From: Dendrolimus kikuchii
Taxonomy: Eukaryota > Arthropoda > Insecta > Lepidoptera > Lasiocampidae
DNA: 64,000 nt
Reading direction: 5' to 3'
Assembly: GCA_019925095.2 (NCBI GenBank)
Contig: CM034394.1
Location: 26,152,272-26,216,271, forward strand
Position 1 is the first letter of the stretch. Every line of letters begins with the position of its first letter. Below, piece by piece: positions 30,758-40,570 of the stretch. Both the position numbers and the translations under genes were made by a program. The notes beneath the pieces were generated by a model, which worked only from the letters and a program-made list of their open reading frames with translations, did no database searches and had not been told where the DNA came from.

Positions 30758-30833
30758 TTTGCTAACTTTATCTAACAAGTTCTCTCTATATATTTTATGT
30801 AAATTTTTAGTTGTCAATAAAATTGTTTTGTAA
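30545..30833 (+). pseudogene. LINE ORF2 C-terminus continuous with the last array unit
   Basis: With one frame change the last unit reads GEGTVEHIFF, YCSKMTTPLCDILPSDYPRP and LNVNYLLTLSNKFSLYILCK, then FLVVNKIVL and stop. It resembles the RNase H-distal C-terminus of Jockey-like LINEs (CxCG...T.EHI.F.C, then a short helical tail). The resemblance is judged by eye, and no upstream reverse transcriptase is present. It suggests where the tandem unit came from. Confidence 0.45.
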
Positions 30834-30889
30834 GATTTCTTTGCTATCAGACTATTCTAATATAGCTTTTGTAGTTTATATAATATTTA

Positions 30890-31492
30890 TATATGGAAGG
30901 TACACCGCTGACATAGAAATAAGAGTGAATTTGGGGAATAGTGTGAATGGAGCGTTAGGTAAACTTCTAGGCGCTAAGGACCTCAGCCAGAAGGCCCAGC
31001 TCTCCATACACAACGCGGTGCTGGTGCCTACGCTCACGTATGGATGCGAGAGTTGGGTATGGAAGAGAGAGCATGAAAGTAGAGTAAACGCGGTCGAGAT
31101 GCGAGCACTGCGCAAAATCTGCGGAGTGACGCTCGCGGACCGCGTTCGTAATACCGAAGTAAGAAAGAGAGTTGGTCTGAAAGAGAGTGTCGGGGTGAAG
31201 GTAAGGAAAGGAATGCTCCGGTGGTTCGGGCATGTGGAAAGAATGACTAAACAGATATACAATGCAAAAGTGGATGGATGGAGATGTCGTGGAAGGCCAC
31301 GACACACCTTCCATGATCAAATTGATCGTATACTAGCAGAAGGTGATGTCAGGAGCCTTAAGAACAGACGAGCTTGCATGACAAGAGTTATGAATGTCAA
31401 ATAGGCAAGTGAGGTGTGTAAGAATAAGCCTAAATGGCACTCTGTTGTTCGTGCCTACCCCGCAAGGGAACTGGCGTGAAGTTATGTATGTA
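30890..31492 (+). pseudogene. LINE C-terminus with (TATG)n tail, longest copy
   Basis: Encodes NLGNSVNGALGKLLGAKDLS, LSIHNAVLVPTLTYGCESWV, VEMRALRKICGVTLADRVRN, LRWFGHVERM and GRPRHTFHDQIDR. A stop interrupts MNVK|ASEV at 31401-31403, and the product ends AYPARELA. This is the thumb and C-terminal region of a LINE reverse transcriptase (GLLLYGCESW and RWFGHVERM are typical). The LINE is 5' truncated and its 3' end is GAAGTTATGTATGTAT. Confidence 0.85.
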
Positions 31493-31496
31493 TAAA

Positions 31497-31600
31497 TGAT
31501 GACGTCATTAGTGACGTTTTTGCCACAACGACCGTGGTCGCCTTGTGGAACTACTATCGGAGCAGTTTGGGCGTTGTGAGCTACTAATGGAACGCCCTGA
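31497..31600 (-). mobile_element. MITE family M, half element
   Basis: GATGACGTCATTAGTGACGT to CTAATGGAACGCCCTG, matching one end and the middle of the copies at 5-256 and 51905-52166. Confidence 0.65.
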
Positions 31601-31988
31601 TGGTAGATGACGAAACAATAGAAAGTGTTGCTGGATTCTCAAAATTTGTAGTTGATTCAACATATCGCGTTGAAACTTGAAGTGATACCCTCGCCTGCAG
31701 AAGTTTTGAGGTTCTATACCTATAATATTAATCTATCTTATGTCAGAAAAACTAATGACAGATTCAATTAATTTTAGATCTAGTTTATTTTATTTTAATT
31801 TGTATTTTTAACTAAACACCCCATTATGAGCCGTCGTGATGACGGCGGCGATGGTATTTCGGCATGGTTACCAGTTATAGGTATTTAAAGATTACTGAAT
31901 ATTAATCACTTTTAAACCATTCACGTCACTTTCTTATCATCATTTAAACCCATTATAAGTGGTGCATTTTATCATAGTGTCTGGAGAT
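31601..31988. other. unclassified intergenic sequence
   Basis: A small GCCGTC/GACGGC stem lies near 31831-31850. Nothing else was recognised. Confidence 0.3.
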
Positions 31989-32276
31989 CAGCAGACAGCC
32001 AGACAGCCCACTTGATGGAAAGCGGTTACCATCGCCTATGGACATTTGCAACACCAAAGTTGCTACAAATACGCTGCTGCTCTCTTAAGGGAGACTGGAA
32101 ATGGTCACTAATGCCGGAACACAACTCAAGGGCGTTATGGCGACATAATTTAGACCAGGGGTGGTAGTCATCCAGTCGGACAAATGCCCTACCACCTGGC
32201 TGTGGGTTGTTTTATCACCTCTTACGAGAGGCCGCCCGGCCGCAGGAAATTGTATTCTTTCTCCGTTCCTGCACGG
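31989..32276 (-). mobile_element. SINE family A
   Basis: Minus-strand copy lacking the T-run. It lies about 20 bp before a possible splice acceptor and head-to-head with the copy at 32763. Confidence 0.85.
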
Positions 32277-32297
32277 ATAAAAATCAATTTGTTACAG

Positions 32298-32455
32298 GCG
32301 GTATAGCAGTAAGCGCTGGCCTGATAGCTCTAATATACAAAATGTTTTTCTCCAAAAAAGAGCAATGCCTCATAGCGAGGAAGACGACGTGGCCGTGCCC
32401 TACTCCTCCGAAGCCTACACCTCGTGAAATATCAGAAAAACCAAAGCTTACTTAA
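32298..32455 (+). CDS. possible terminal exon of an unidentified membrane protein
   Basis: After the acceptor-like AATTTGTTACAG (ending 32297), an open frame encodes GGIAVSAGLIALIYKMFFSK, a hydrophobic segment of about 15 residues followed by basic residues. A proline-rich tail (PCPTPPKPTPREISEKPKLT) and TAA (32453-32455) follow. An AATAAA overlaps the stop at 32454-32459, as in a compact last exon. Codon use and composition differ from the flanking repeats. The protein was not recognised, and no upstream exon was found in the window. It could be a C-terminal membrane anchor or a chance frame. Confidence 0.3.
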
Positions 32456-32762
32456 TAAAACGAATTGCGAAAATTAATATCTTTTAAAAAAAGTAGAATT
32501 TAAATTAAATCCTTTCTAGCGCAACTTGATTTCCATAATGCAAGAATTAATGCATTGTCTAATATAAATATAGGTATACTCTTTTTATGATTATCTAGCT
32601 TCCAAGTAGAGTTGGTATGAGTAACATGACATTTTGTACTGAACCAGTATAAGGTACCTCTTCAATTGAGGCTAGGAGATTTGTATGGTTTGTAGCGCGG
32701 CAGTACATTTGAAGCGATGCGGCCGGTGAGGCGGTGAGCGTCATTTGTCTCGTACAAATTAT
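32456..32762. other. unclassified sequence
   Basis: AT-rich. No repeat recognised apart from the flanking SINEs. Confidence 0.3.
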
Positions 32763-33075
32763 TATCCGTGCAGGAACGGAGAAAGAATACAATTTCCTGC
32801 GGCCGGGCGGCATGTCGTAAGAGGCGACTAAACAACCCACAGCTAGGTGGTAGGGCATTTGCCCGACTGGATGGCTACCACCCCTGGTCTAAAGTATGTC
32901 GCCAGAACAACCTTGAGTTGTGTTCCGGCATTAGTGACCAGGTTCCAGTCTCCCTTAAGAGAGCAGCAGCGCATTTGTAGCAACTTTGGTGTTGCAAATG
33001 TCCATAGGCGATGGTAACCGCTATCCATCAAGTGGGCCGTCTGTCTGTCTGCTGAACTCCTGCAATAAAAAAAAA
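32763..33075 (+). mobile_element. SINE family A, full length
   Basis: ATCCGTGCAGGAACGG to TGCAATAAAAAAAAA. Well preserved. Confidence 0.9.
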
Positions 33076-33436
33076 CAAAACTTCTAGTTCGAAAATGTTC
33101 GTTAAGAATCGGATGTGATCGGCCTCGGTCACCTCATTTTACTAGCAGCCGTACATGTCATGTTGTCCCTCTTTGTCATGTGAATATCCGTAGAGGCGTT
33201 ATTGTACTGTTGTCCTCGTTCCGTCCTTCTTACATTTGACGCGTGAGTAGTAGCGGGAATTTTTTTTTGAAGTAGTACAAATTTAAATTTTAAGCCGTAT
33301 CAGTACAAATCTATTTAGTACGGGACAAATGTACGGCCTCACACGTGTACCTACTACTCATCACTATTTCCAAGGAACGTCTGTAACAGATTTCCTGCCT
33401 AAAGATTCGTATCCAAGATGCAAACCACTTTGATAT
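33076..33436. other. unclassified sequence
   Basis: No gene or repeat recognised. Confidence 0.3.
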
Positions 33437-33439
33437 TTA

Positions 33440-34639
33440 GGGCCACAGCACACTAGCTACTTTTAGCATCAACGATCGGCGACTAGTCGTTTTTTAGAAG
33501 CTAAATACGGCGACCGAACACTCCACACCGCACACTTAAAAACGCCAAACGCGGAGATTGAGTCGCTATCGCGCAGATTCTTTGACCTTGCCCCCCATCA
33601 CCCGAACCCTCTGGTGACGGAAACGGTCAACTATAAACCCACACCGAACGCTCCCATGAGAAATCGTCGCCCTCGTAATGCACTCATTGACGAGCCCGAT
33701 AAAATCACCCGTCTCCTCGCGACCATGAACCCCCGAGGCTCAGAACATCAGCCTGGCATAACAGACGCAGACAGAAAAGACGCCGGAGAGCCCCCGGCTC
33801 GGATCCTCTTACACAAAGGTAAGACCCCACCAATCTCACTCACTCACTACAGACACAAGTAGCCATACAAAATTAGCATAGGCGTGTTGCTGGAGAGTTT
33901 CTTCCGCCGCTTCTTCTCCTCCAGCTATAACACGTTGCGAAGCGGTAGTAATGAAAGACTAGGATCGGCTCCGCCGGCGGAGTCGATAATTGGTCCCCAA
34001 ACAATCACTTCAGCCTGTTGGCTTAGCTCTTTCAGCCTTTAACGGCTAATTCTCAACATAGAGTCAATCCCCCGCAGCGGTCGAGCCGAGGTCGAACCTC
34101 ACAGGAGGTGCCTCCTCGAGCGTGCTGCTTCCGGGCTGAACGCCTCCGCTCCCACGGAGTCGGGAAGCCCCCAAAGTCCGGTATCGCTGAAACAGCCATC
34201 TGCGGCTATTCAGCTGGGTCCAGCTCAAAAAAAAAAAAAAAGATTGAGTCGCTTTTTAGAAGCGCGACACAGCAGCAGAACGCTATACTCCGCACAGATA
34301 CGGATGCCGGTAGCATCGATTTAACATTTTTTTTATTTATAAGTAAACAAAACCACAGATTACAGAATACTGCAATATAATTGCAAATCACAGACATAAG
34401 TAATCAAAGTTACAAATCGGAAAACTATTATAGACAACACTACAGCCGACGCGATCCAGCATCTGAGCAGTCGCTAAAACGCGCGTTTCCGATACCGCGT
34501 TCGAACGCAGAAAGTCTCGAATGATGCAGCATGACGCGCGATTTTGATACCGCGATCGAACGCAGAGCGTCGCTAAAACGCGATGCAGTCGCAAAATCGC
34601 CGATCGCCGATGCTAAAAGTAGCTAGTGTGCTGTGGCCC
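33440..34639. mobile_element. PIF/Harbinger-type MITE, split by a LINE
   Basis: The inverted ends GGGCCACAGCACACTAGCTA and CTTTTAGCATC (33440-33470) match in reverse at 34609-34639 (31 bp). Both sides carry TTA (33437-33439 and 34640-34642), the target duplication of PIF/Harbinger elements, whose ends often start GGGCC. Without the inserted LINE it would be about 515 bp. It has no transposase. Confidence 0.85.
33568..34240 (+). pseudogene. Jockey-type LINE 3' end inserted in the MITE
   Basis: 5' truncated LINE. The frame from 33570 reads RRFFDLAPHHPNPLVTETVN, then RNRRPRNALIDEPDKITRLL and stops at 33860-33862. This is the C-terminal tail of Jockey-type ORF2 (HPNPL...RRPR...D..D.IT). A 3' UTR of about 365 bp and 15 A follow. 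The exact 13-bp target duplication AGATTGAGTCGCT lies at 33555-33567 and 34241-34253. The GC-rich codon use differs from the AT-rich flank. It is a young insertion with a clean junction. Confidence 0.85.
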
Positions 34640-34642
34640 TTA

Positions 34643-35129
34643 TGCATTCGGTATCGCCAATTCGATTCGGACGAGTTGGAAAGAGACAGATATATGCTCT
34701 CGTACATCCTTGGGACCAGATTATAAAATGATGCGAGTGAGTTTAAAATTTCTTTTTGAAGTGAAACTTCTTTAGAATCGTTGTGATTTGAAACTCGATG
34801 AAACGAAAAAGCGACACTAAAAAGAGATAACACATAAATCTATAGGACTAAGCCTGCGAGAGAATGATATGGAATACATTATATTTAATAATTTAAACAC
34901 AGCTCAGCTTCAAATTTCAAGTTTTGAAGCTGAAATATATTATAACAGTATAATATATAAAATGTGACGTCACGAAATTTAAAGTCCTCCCAGCCCTTGT
35001 CAAACTTGTTGCACTTCTACTGCGTGTGAACTGCACACACATACATACTTAGTTATTTTGAATGAATTAATCGTGTGGTGTAACTGTTTTTATATTATTA
35101 TTATTATGACATTCATTCAAACAAATCGA
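34643..35129. other. unclassified sequence, part shared with 15.4 kb
   Basis: 34759-34826 is the inverted counterpart of 15395-15470. No gene recognised. Confidence 0.35.
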
Positions 35130-35441
35130 TTTTTTTTTATTGCAGGAGTTCAGCAGACAGGTAGACGGCCCACTGAATGGAAAGCGGTTACCATCGCCTA
35201 TGGACATTTGCAACACCAAAGGTGCTACAAATGCGCTGCTGCTCTCTTAAGGGAGTCTGGAACCTGGTCACTAATGCCGGAAAACAACTCAAAGTTGTTA
35301 TGGCGGCATGCTCTAGACCAGGCATGGTAGCCATCCAGTCGGGCAAATACGCTGCCACCTGGCTGTGGGTTGTTTAGTCGCCTCTTACGACAGGCCGCCC
35401 CAACGCAGGAAATTGTATTCTTTCTCCGTTCCTGCACGGAT
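35130..35441 (-). mobile_element. SINE family A, full length
   Basis: T-run, ATTGCAGGAGTTCAGCAGAC to CTCCGTTCCTGCACGGAT. The box normally CCGGCCGCAGG is altered to CCAACGCAGG. Confidence 0.9.
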
Positions 35442-35528
35442 AGAAGATAGATATTTTATTTGTGTCTTTATTTTTGAGATTTCTTGTCTTCCACATAGAA
35501 ATAAGAACTGATGTTTTCTATTTTGTAA

Positions 35529-36070
35529 TCTATACTAGTAGTATAAAAAGGTAAAGTTTGTGATGTCGTGACGTTGTAGGGGGTAATATCCGAAACTACT
35601 GAACCGATTTAAATAATTCTTTCACTGTTAGCAAGCTACACTATCCCCGGTTGACATAGGCTATATTATATTCTCAAAACATTAGAGATCTTTACTAAAA
35701 CTCCAATAGTGTAACCCAAGGTGTAAAAAAATTACCTAAAATCGCGTGCGCTGCGAAAACTATTGATGATAGAAGAAAATAATGTAGTACGACTTTGTAG
35801 AACACATCATTATTTACAAAAAGTGTCGCGAAAGCATATGTCTAACTATTATAGTTATGCCACAATAAGTGTTCTTTTATTTTAAAAATGTAATTAAAAC
35901 GCCGCCGCTAGAAAAGGCTCTTTATTTGTATCTTGTTATTCATCCTTATCAAAATAAATTACTTCATATTCAAGACTGCTTCAATTCCTTTATATAACTT
36001 TTTGAATTATTCAATTCGGACATTCCATTCGAAAGATATGACGAGTTTAAAACTGTATTAGAAGAAAGTT
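35529..36070 (+). mobile_element. Helitron, composite interior
   Basis: Starts TCTATACTAGTAGTATAAAA after A. Its interior (CGCTGCGAAAACTATTGATG to CCATTCGAAAGATATGACG) is the reverse of 14360-14690, so both come from one composite family. No CTAG end was located. Confidence 0.65.
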
Positions 36071-36189
36071 GCGTGGTCGCCGCGCACCCTAATCGGCTCG
36101 ATAGGCTTATGCGATGTAGGCGTCACTGGGGTACGGGCAGTACAGGAGGGGAAATATTTTGAATTCGCTTACTAGGTAATTAAACTCAA

Positions 36190-36380
36190 CACAAAATAAA
36201 TAGGTAAAGTTTGTGAGTTTGTACGGGGTGATCTCTGGATCTACTAAACCCATTTTGAAAATTCTTTCACCAGTGCAAAGCTACATTATTCGTGAGTGAC
36301 ATAGAGTATATTTGATTGTGATTAATAATAAGTATTTTTTTTTTTTCTGATGCTTAGCGAAGTGGGCACGCGTCAGCTAG
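36190..36380 (+). mobile_element. Helitron 3' part ending CTAG
   Basis: Body GGTAAAGTTTGTGAGTTTGT with end GGGCACGCGTCAGCTAG followed by T. The 5' end is lost. Confidence 0.6.
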
Positions 36381-36780
36381 TAGAAAAATATAACGCTTTT
36401 GTTAAGCCATATCTCAAGTCATTACATTTCTTTGGCCCAAAAGTCCATGTCTCCTTTAACTTACATACCTTATCAAATATTTCATGGCCAAACATTACGT
36501 TCTATGATCAGTCGTGCTTAGGAATACTTAAACTTCACTTAACCGAAAGCAGTGCTTACCTATTGACATTAAGTTAAATAACCCGCTACATAAACTGGCT
36601 GACATTTTACAGTGTTTATTTGGGCCATTGTTGAGATGACACTTAGCTAACATTCAAAAGAGTGCTGACATGCACTTTCTAGAAACTCCAAGTTAATAAG
36701 ACCCAGGCTGCAGGAGTTTGGGCGAAGTTGTAAGAGAAGATAGACGTAATTTGTAATTGAAAAAGTATTTTTATCTTAAT
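36381..36780. other. unclassified sequence
   Basis: No gene or repeat recognised. The 75-codon frame at 36350-36577 has no family resemblance. Confidence 0.3.
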
Positions 36781-37121
36781 ATGTTCTTAAGTTTTCGCGA
36801 CTTGTATACATAATAAAACTACGTTTTAACGGTTTTAAGCGCCGTAATTTAATTCGATTTTTGTTATGTTGTTATGTTGCGAAGCGGTAGTAAATTAGAT
36901 TAGGCTCCCATAGAGTAAATAATAACCATAAACAAAATTAAAATTAAATAATTGAAATCAACAAGTTGGCGGTAGGCTAAATAAAACTTTAACAATACTC
37001 GTTGACACTTGACATCTTTGTCTTCCGTGATCACGGCCACTGGAAAGTGGCCGAAACGTCGGAAAAACCAAAATCAAATAAAATTACCGCACTTAAAACC
37101 GTTAAAACGTAGTTTTATTAT
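36781..37121 (+). mobile_element. Penelope-like unit with ribozyme-like motif, sense
   Basis: Same 340-bp organisation as 12917-13253, on the plus strand. Inverted ends: AAACTACGTTTTAACGGTTT and TTAAAACCGTTAAAACGTAG. The motif at 37023-37064 reads TTCCGTGATCACGGCCACT, loop GGAA, AGTGGCCGAAACGTCGGAA. No frame is present. Confidence 0.75.
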
Positions 37122-37133
37122 ATTTTTATCTTA

Positions 37134-37369
37134 TCTATACTAATATAAAAAGCCGAAGAGTTTGTATGTTTGAAAGCGCTAATCTCAGGAACTACTGGTC
37201 TGATTTGAAAAATTCTTTCAGTGTTGGATAGCCCATTTATCGAGGAACGCTATAGGCTATATATCATCACGCTGAGACCAATAGGAGCGGCGCACCAATG
37301 AAGAATGTTTCAAAATCAGGGGGTTTTTTTTAACTATTCCACGCGGACGAAGTCGTGGGCAGAAGCTAG
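37134..37369 (+). mobile_element. Helitron, tandem copy 1
   Basis: TCTATACTAATATAAAAAGC to GGGCAGAAGCTAG, 236 bp, preceded by A. Non-coding. Confidence 0.85.
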
Positions 37370-37608
37370 TCTATACTGATATAAAAAGTTGAAGAGTTTG
37401 TTTGTTTGCTTGAACGCACTAATCTCAGGAACTACTGGTCTGATTTGAAAAATTCTTTCAGTGTTGGATAGCCCATTTATCGAGGAACGCTATAGGCTAT
37501 ATATCATCACGCTGAGACCAATAGGAGCGGAGCACCAATGAAGAATGTTTCAAAATCAGGGGTTTTTTTTAACTATTCCACGCGGACGAAGTCGTGGGCA
37601 GAAGCTAG
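37370..37608 (+). mobile_element. Helitron, tandem copy 2
   Basis: Starts at the base after the CTAG of copy 1 (TCTATACTGATATAAAAAGT) and ends in CTAG at 37605-37608. It is 239 bp and almost identical to copy 1 over the central 170 bp. Confidence 0.85.
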
Positions 37609-37671
37609 TCTATACTGATATAAAAAGTTGAAGAGTTTGTTTGTTTGAACGCACTAATCTCAGGAACTACT
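37609..37671 (+). mobile_element. Helitron, tandem copy 3, truncated
   Basis: TCTATACTGATATAAAAAGT to CAGGAACTACT, then unrelated sequence. It follows the CTAG of copy 2 without a gap. Confidence 0.8.
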
Positions 37672-38248
37672 AGGAAGTGCATGTGCAGTGGTGCAGTGTG
37701 GGTCTTATATATTTAAGCGTTAGAATGCTTTTCTTTTTTTTTAAGGCGGGGGAAATGCATTTCGCGCAATACCGAGTCCTTTGCTAGGGATTAGACCATA
37801 GTTGATTATGGAGGCTGTTGGAATCTCCAACAAAAAGTATTTATTACTTTAGTGTGGCATAATACTGGCCACCAATGCTAAATATTTGAATTTAGAACGA
37901 AATTTTTCTCTCTTTTATCTGTATCTTTTTTTCCCTCCATTGCTATTAAAACCACCATATATTACGCACGTGTAGTTTTCATCTATAATTAAAATATGTA
38001 CAGTTCACAAACAAATTCATATTTAAAGAAGTGTTTAACAGAGGCGTTCCCAAGAGGGCAATCCAAACACTAATCGACCGGCTTGTGTGGAGACTCGAGT
38101 ACTCAATACTCCACTAAAACCACCCTCCTCCCATGTGCCCCGCGCTTATGGCAGGAAGAGCGTGTGACTTTGCTACATTATCTCTGAATAACATAGGCTA
38201 TATTTATTACTAGAAAAAATATGGATTCTTACTAAAACTTCAATAATG
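37672..38248. other. unclassified sequence
   Basis: No gene recognised. The stretch 38035-38165 is GC-richer and may be an old LINE 3' UTR. Confidence 0.3.
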
Positions 38249-38565
38249 TTTTTTTTTTTTTATTGCAGGAGATCAGCAGACAGGCAGACGGCTCACTTGA
38301 TGGAAAGCAGTTACCATCGCCTATGGACATTTGCAACACCAAAGTTGCTACAAATGCGCTGCTGCTCTCTTAAAGGAAACTGGAACCTGGTCACTAATGC
38401 CGGAACACAACTCAAGGTTGTTATGGCGGCATGCTCTTGACCAGGGGTGGTAGCCATCCAGTCGGGCAAATGCCCTACCACCTGGCTGTGGGTTATTAAG
38501 TCGCCTCTTACGACAGGCCGCCCGGCCGCAGGAAATTGTATTCTTTCTCCGTTCCTGCACGGATA
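38249..38565 (-). mobile_element. SINE family A, full length
   Basis: T-run with ATTGCAGGAGATCAGCAGAC to TTCCTGCACGGATA. Confidence 0.9.
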
Positions 38566-38654
38566 AAAATGTAACCCAAGTTGCTAAAAAATAGCCATAA
38601 AATTAAAAAAACAACTACTTATGCCCTATATAAAGATACATTGCCATACATTTG

Positions 38655-38860
38655 CCAGGTGGTAGGGCATTTGCCCGACTGGATAGCTACCACCCCTGGT
38701 CTAAAGTATATCGCTATAACAACCTTGAGTTGTGTTCCGGCATTAGTGATCAGGTTCAAGTTTTCCTTAAGAGAGCAGCAGCGCATTTGTAGCACCTTTG
38801 ATGTTGCAAATGTCCATAGGCGATGGTAACCGCTTTCCATCAAGTGGGCCGTCAGCCTAA
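38655..38860 (+). mobile_element. SINE family A, 5' truncated
   Basis: CCAGGTGGTAGGGCATTTGC to CATCAAGTGGGCCGTCAGCC. It is head-to-head with the previous copy at 90 bp distance. Confidence 0.8.
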
Positions 38861-39470
38861 AATGTTTAAAAAATAAATTTCCACATGTACGAATGAAGTC
38901 GCATGCGAACATTAGTATCTATTTAACAGCTAGCAGGCCTACTATCCTATTTATTTTGACTTTCAGTGACCTTGTATATGAAAGAGCCTTACAAATTCCC
39001 TTAAAACACACCCTGTCGGGTTTTAATGTGCAGTTGCAATGATTACGTTCCACGGTGGCTGGCAGGTGCATTCTTCTTCCTGACAGGTCACCACCCAAAT
39101 TCCGCCTTAACCCCTTTCATTACAGTCCACACCACTAGCAAATATGCGTGGAACCCTGTAAGGTATGTTTTGTACGAAATAGCTGGTCCTGGTCAACAAC
39201 TACGAAAGAGCCTAACGACCTTAAAGCATCGATTGATTATAGAGCTTATGAAGGTTGTGGTAAGGCGGTTATTGGTATGCTAATTCAAAAGTTTGGGACC
39301 CGAATGCGGAGAGGAGGAGGGGCATGTAGTTAGACTGGTTGCCCGAGCGACGACCGGAGGCACACAACGCGCTGGTACAATCCTGAGCTTAATTCTCTAA
39401 TTAAATACACGTGGTTTCAGATTGTATCTGTAAGTTGAAAATTCACTTTTGAAAACATTTTAAGGTTAAA
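38861..39470. other. unclassified sequence
   Basis: Short open frames at 39026-39333 show no recognisable domain. Confidence 0.3.
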
Positions 39471-39976
39471 TCATTATATTAATACGCGAAGCAAAAACTT
39501 TCTACCCCTTTTCACGAAAATTGCGCGGAAGGAGCAGTATGAAATTTCGCACACTTATAGTTTACATAGAGGAGTGCCGAATGCTAATATTCAATAAAAA
39601 AAAACATTACATACACTACCATGTATTTGAGACACACATGCATATACGGTCTTACACCTAAAGGAAGGTTTGCACTGAAAATCAGCGTTGTGTCGGAAAT
39701 TGTTCCGACACAGCAATATGCTGAGTGCAAACCTTGTTTGCTGAAAATGCGGCGTACAAAGTCTCAATATATGCTTTGTGTATAGAAATGTATAAGGAAT
39801 GTAATTGCGTCGCAATTTCTTCAAATAAAGTTTTTCTTTCTTTCTTTCTATATATACTCTTTTGTTTATTGTTAAAGTCAAATTAACAGTGTAGTCTTGG
39901 CGAAATCTGTGACTATAGAAGTATAGTCTTTGACATTAATTATTATGGTCGAATTTTGAGCACGGGCGAACACTAG
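39471..39976 (+). mobile_element. Helitron family 3, with nested repeat a
   Basis: Starts TCATTATATTAATACGCGAA (a TCTATATATTAATACG variant) and ends GGGCGAACACTAG followed by T. Its middle is interrupted by the repeat at 39652-39850. Confidence 0.7.
39652..39850 (+). repeat. repeat family a, (CTTT)n tail
   Basis: GAAGGTTTGCACTGAAAATC, then TGCGGCGTACAAAGTCTCAA and AATAAAGTTTTTCTTTCTTT. A retroposon 3' end with CTTT tail. It also occurs at 42232. Confidence 0.65.
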
Positions 39977-40207
39977 TTTTATTTAAAATCCTGCCTGAAA
40001 TAATTTACGGCAGTGACTTGTCTGCTATACCTTCCTCGCCTCTTGGGAATTCATTTCGTGTAAATAAACATAGAAATGTCAGGAAAGTTTTATATTTCTT
40101 ATTGTTCTGCCGTACAATACTTTCTCACAAGCATTAAGCTGATTCTGATAACAAGTAGACAATCGTGATCGTTTAAGAATGCAAGCATAGACGAATTAAA
40201 CTAACCA
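39977..40207. other. unclassified sequence
   Basis: Spacer between two opposite Helitron family 3 copies. Nothing recognised. Confidence 0.3.
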
Positions 40208-40570
40208 GTTGTCGCCCAGTGGTAGAAATTTGACCACAATTAATTCAAATTATAAGTTTGAACATTATTAAGGTTCTGTTGTCAAAGACTATACTTCTAT
40301 AATCACAGATTTCGCCAAGGCTACACTGTTAATTTGACTTTAACAATAAACAAAAGAGTATATATGCGTGTGTGTCAAATACATGGTAATGTGTGTAATG
40401 TTTTTTTTATTGATTTAATGTATTGTTCATGCATAGTTTTAAAAAAATATTAGCCTTCTACACTCCTTCTCTATATAAACTATAAGTGTGGGAAATTTCA
40501 TACTCCTCCGTCCGCGCAATTTTCGTAAAAAGGGATACAAAGTTTTTGCTTCACGTATTAATTATATAGA
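40208..40570 (-). mobile_element. Helitron family 3
   Basis: GTCGCCCAGTGGTAGAAATT, the TTCGCCAAGGCTACACTGTT box and the end CGTATTAATTATATAGA. Inverse copy of 39471-39976. Confidence 0.65.

Noticed and set aside
30876..31320. Minus-strand open frames of up to 143 codons
   Set aside because: They are antisense shadows of the LINE remnant on the plus strand.
37023..37064. Claim of an active hammerhead ribozyme
   Set aside because: The core departs from CUGANGA at two paired positions and has an extra base before stem II. Only a ribozyme-like, possibly variant motif is supported without a cleavage assay.
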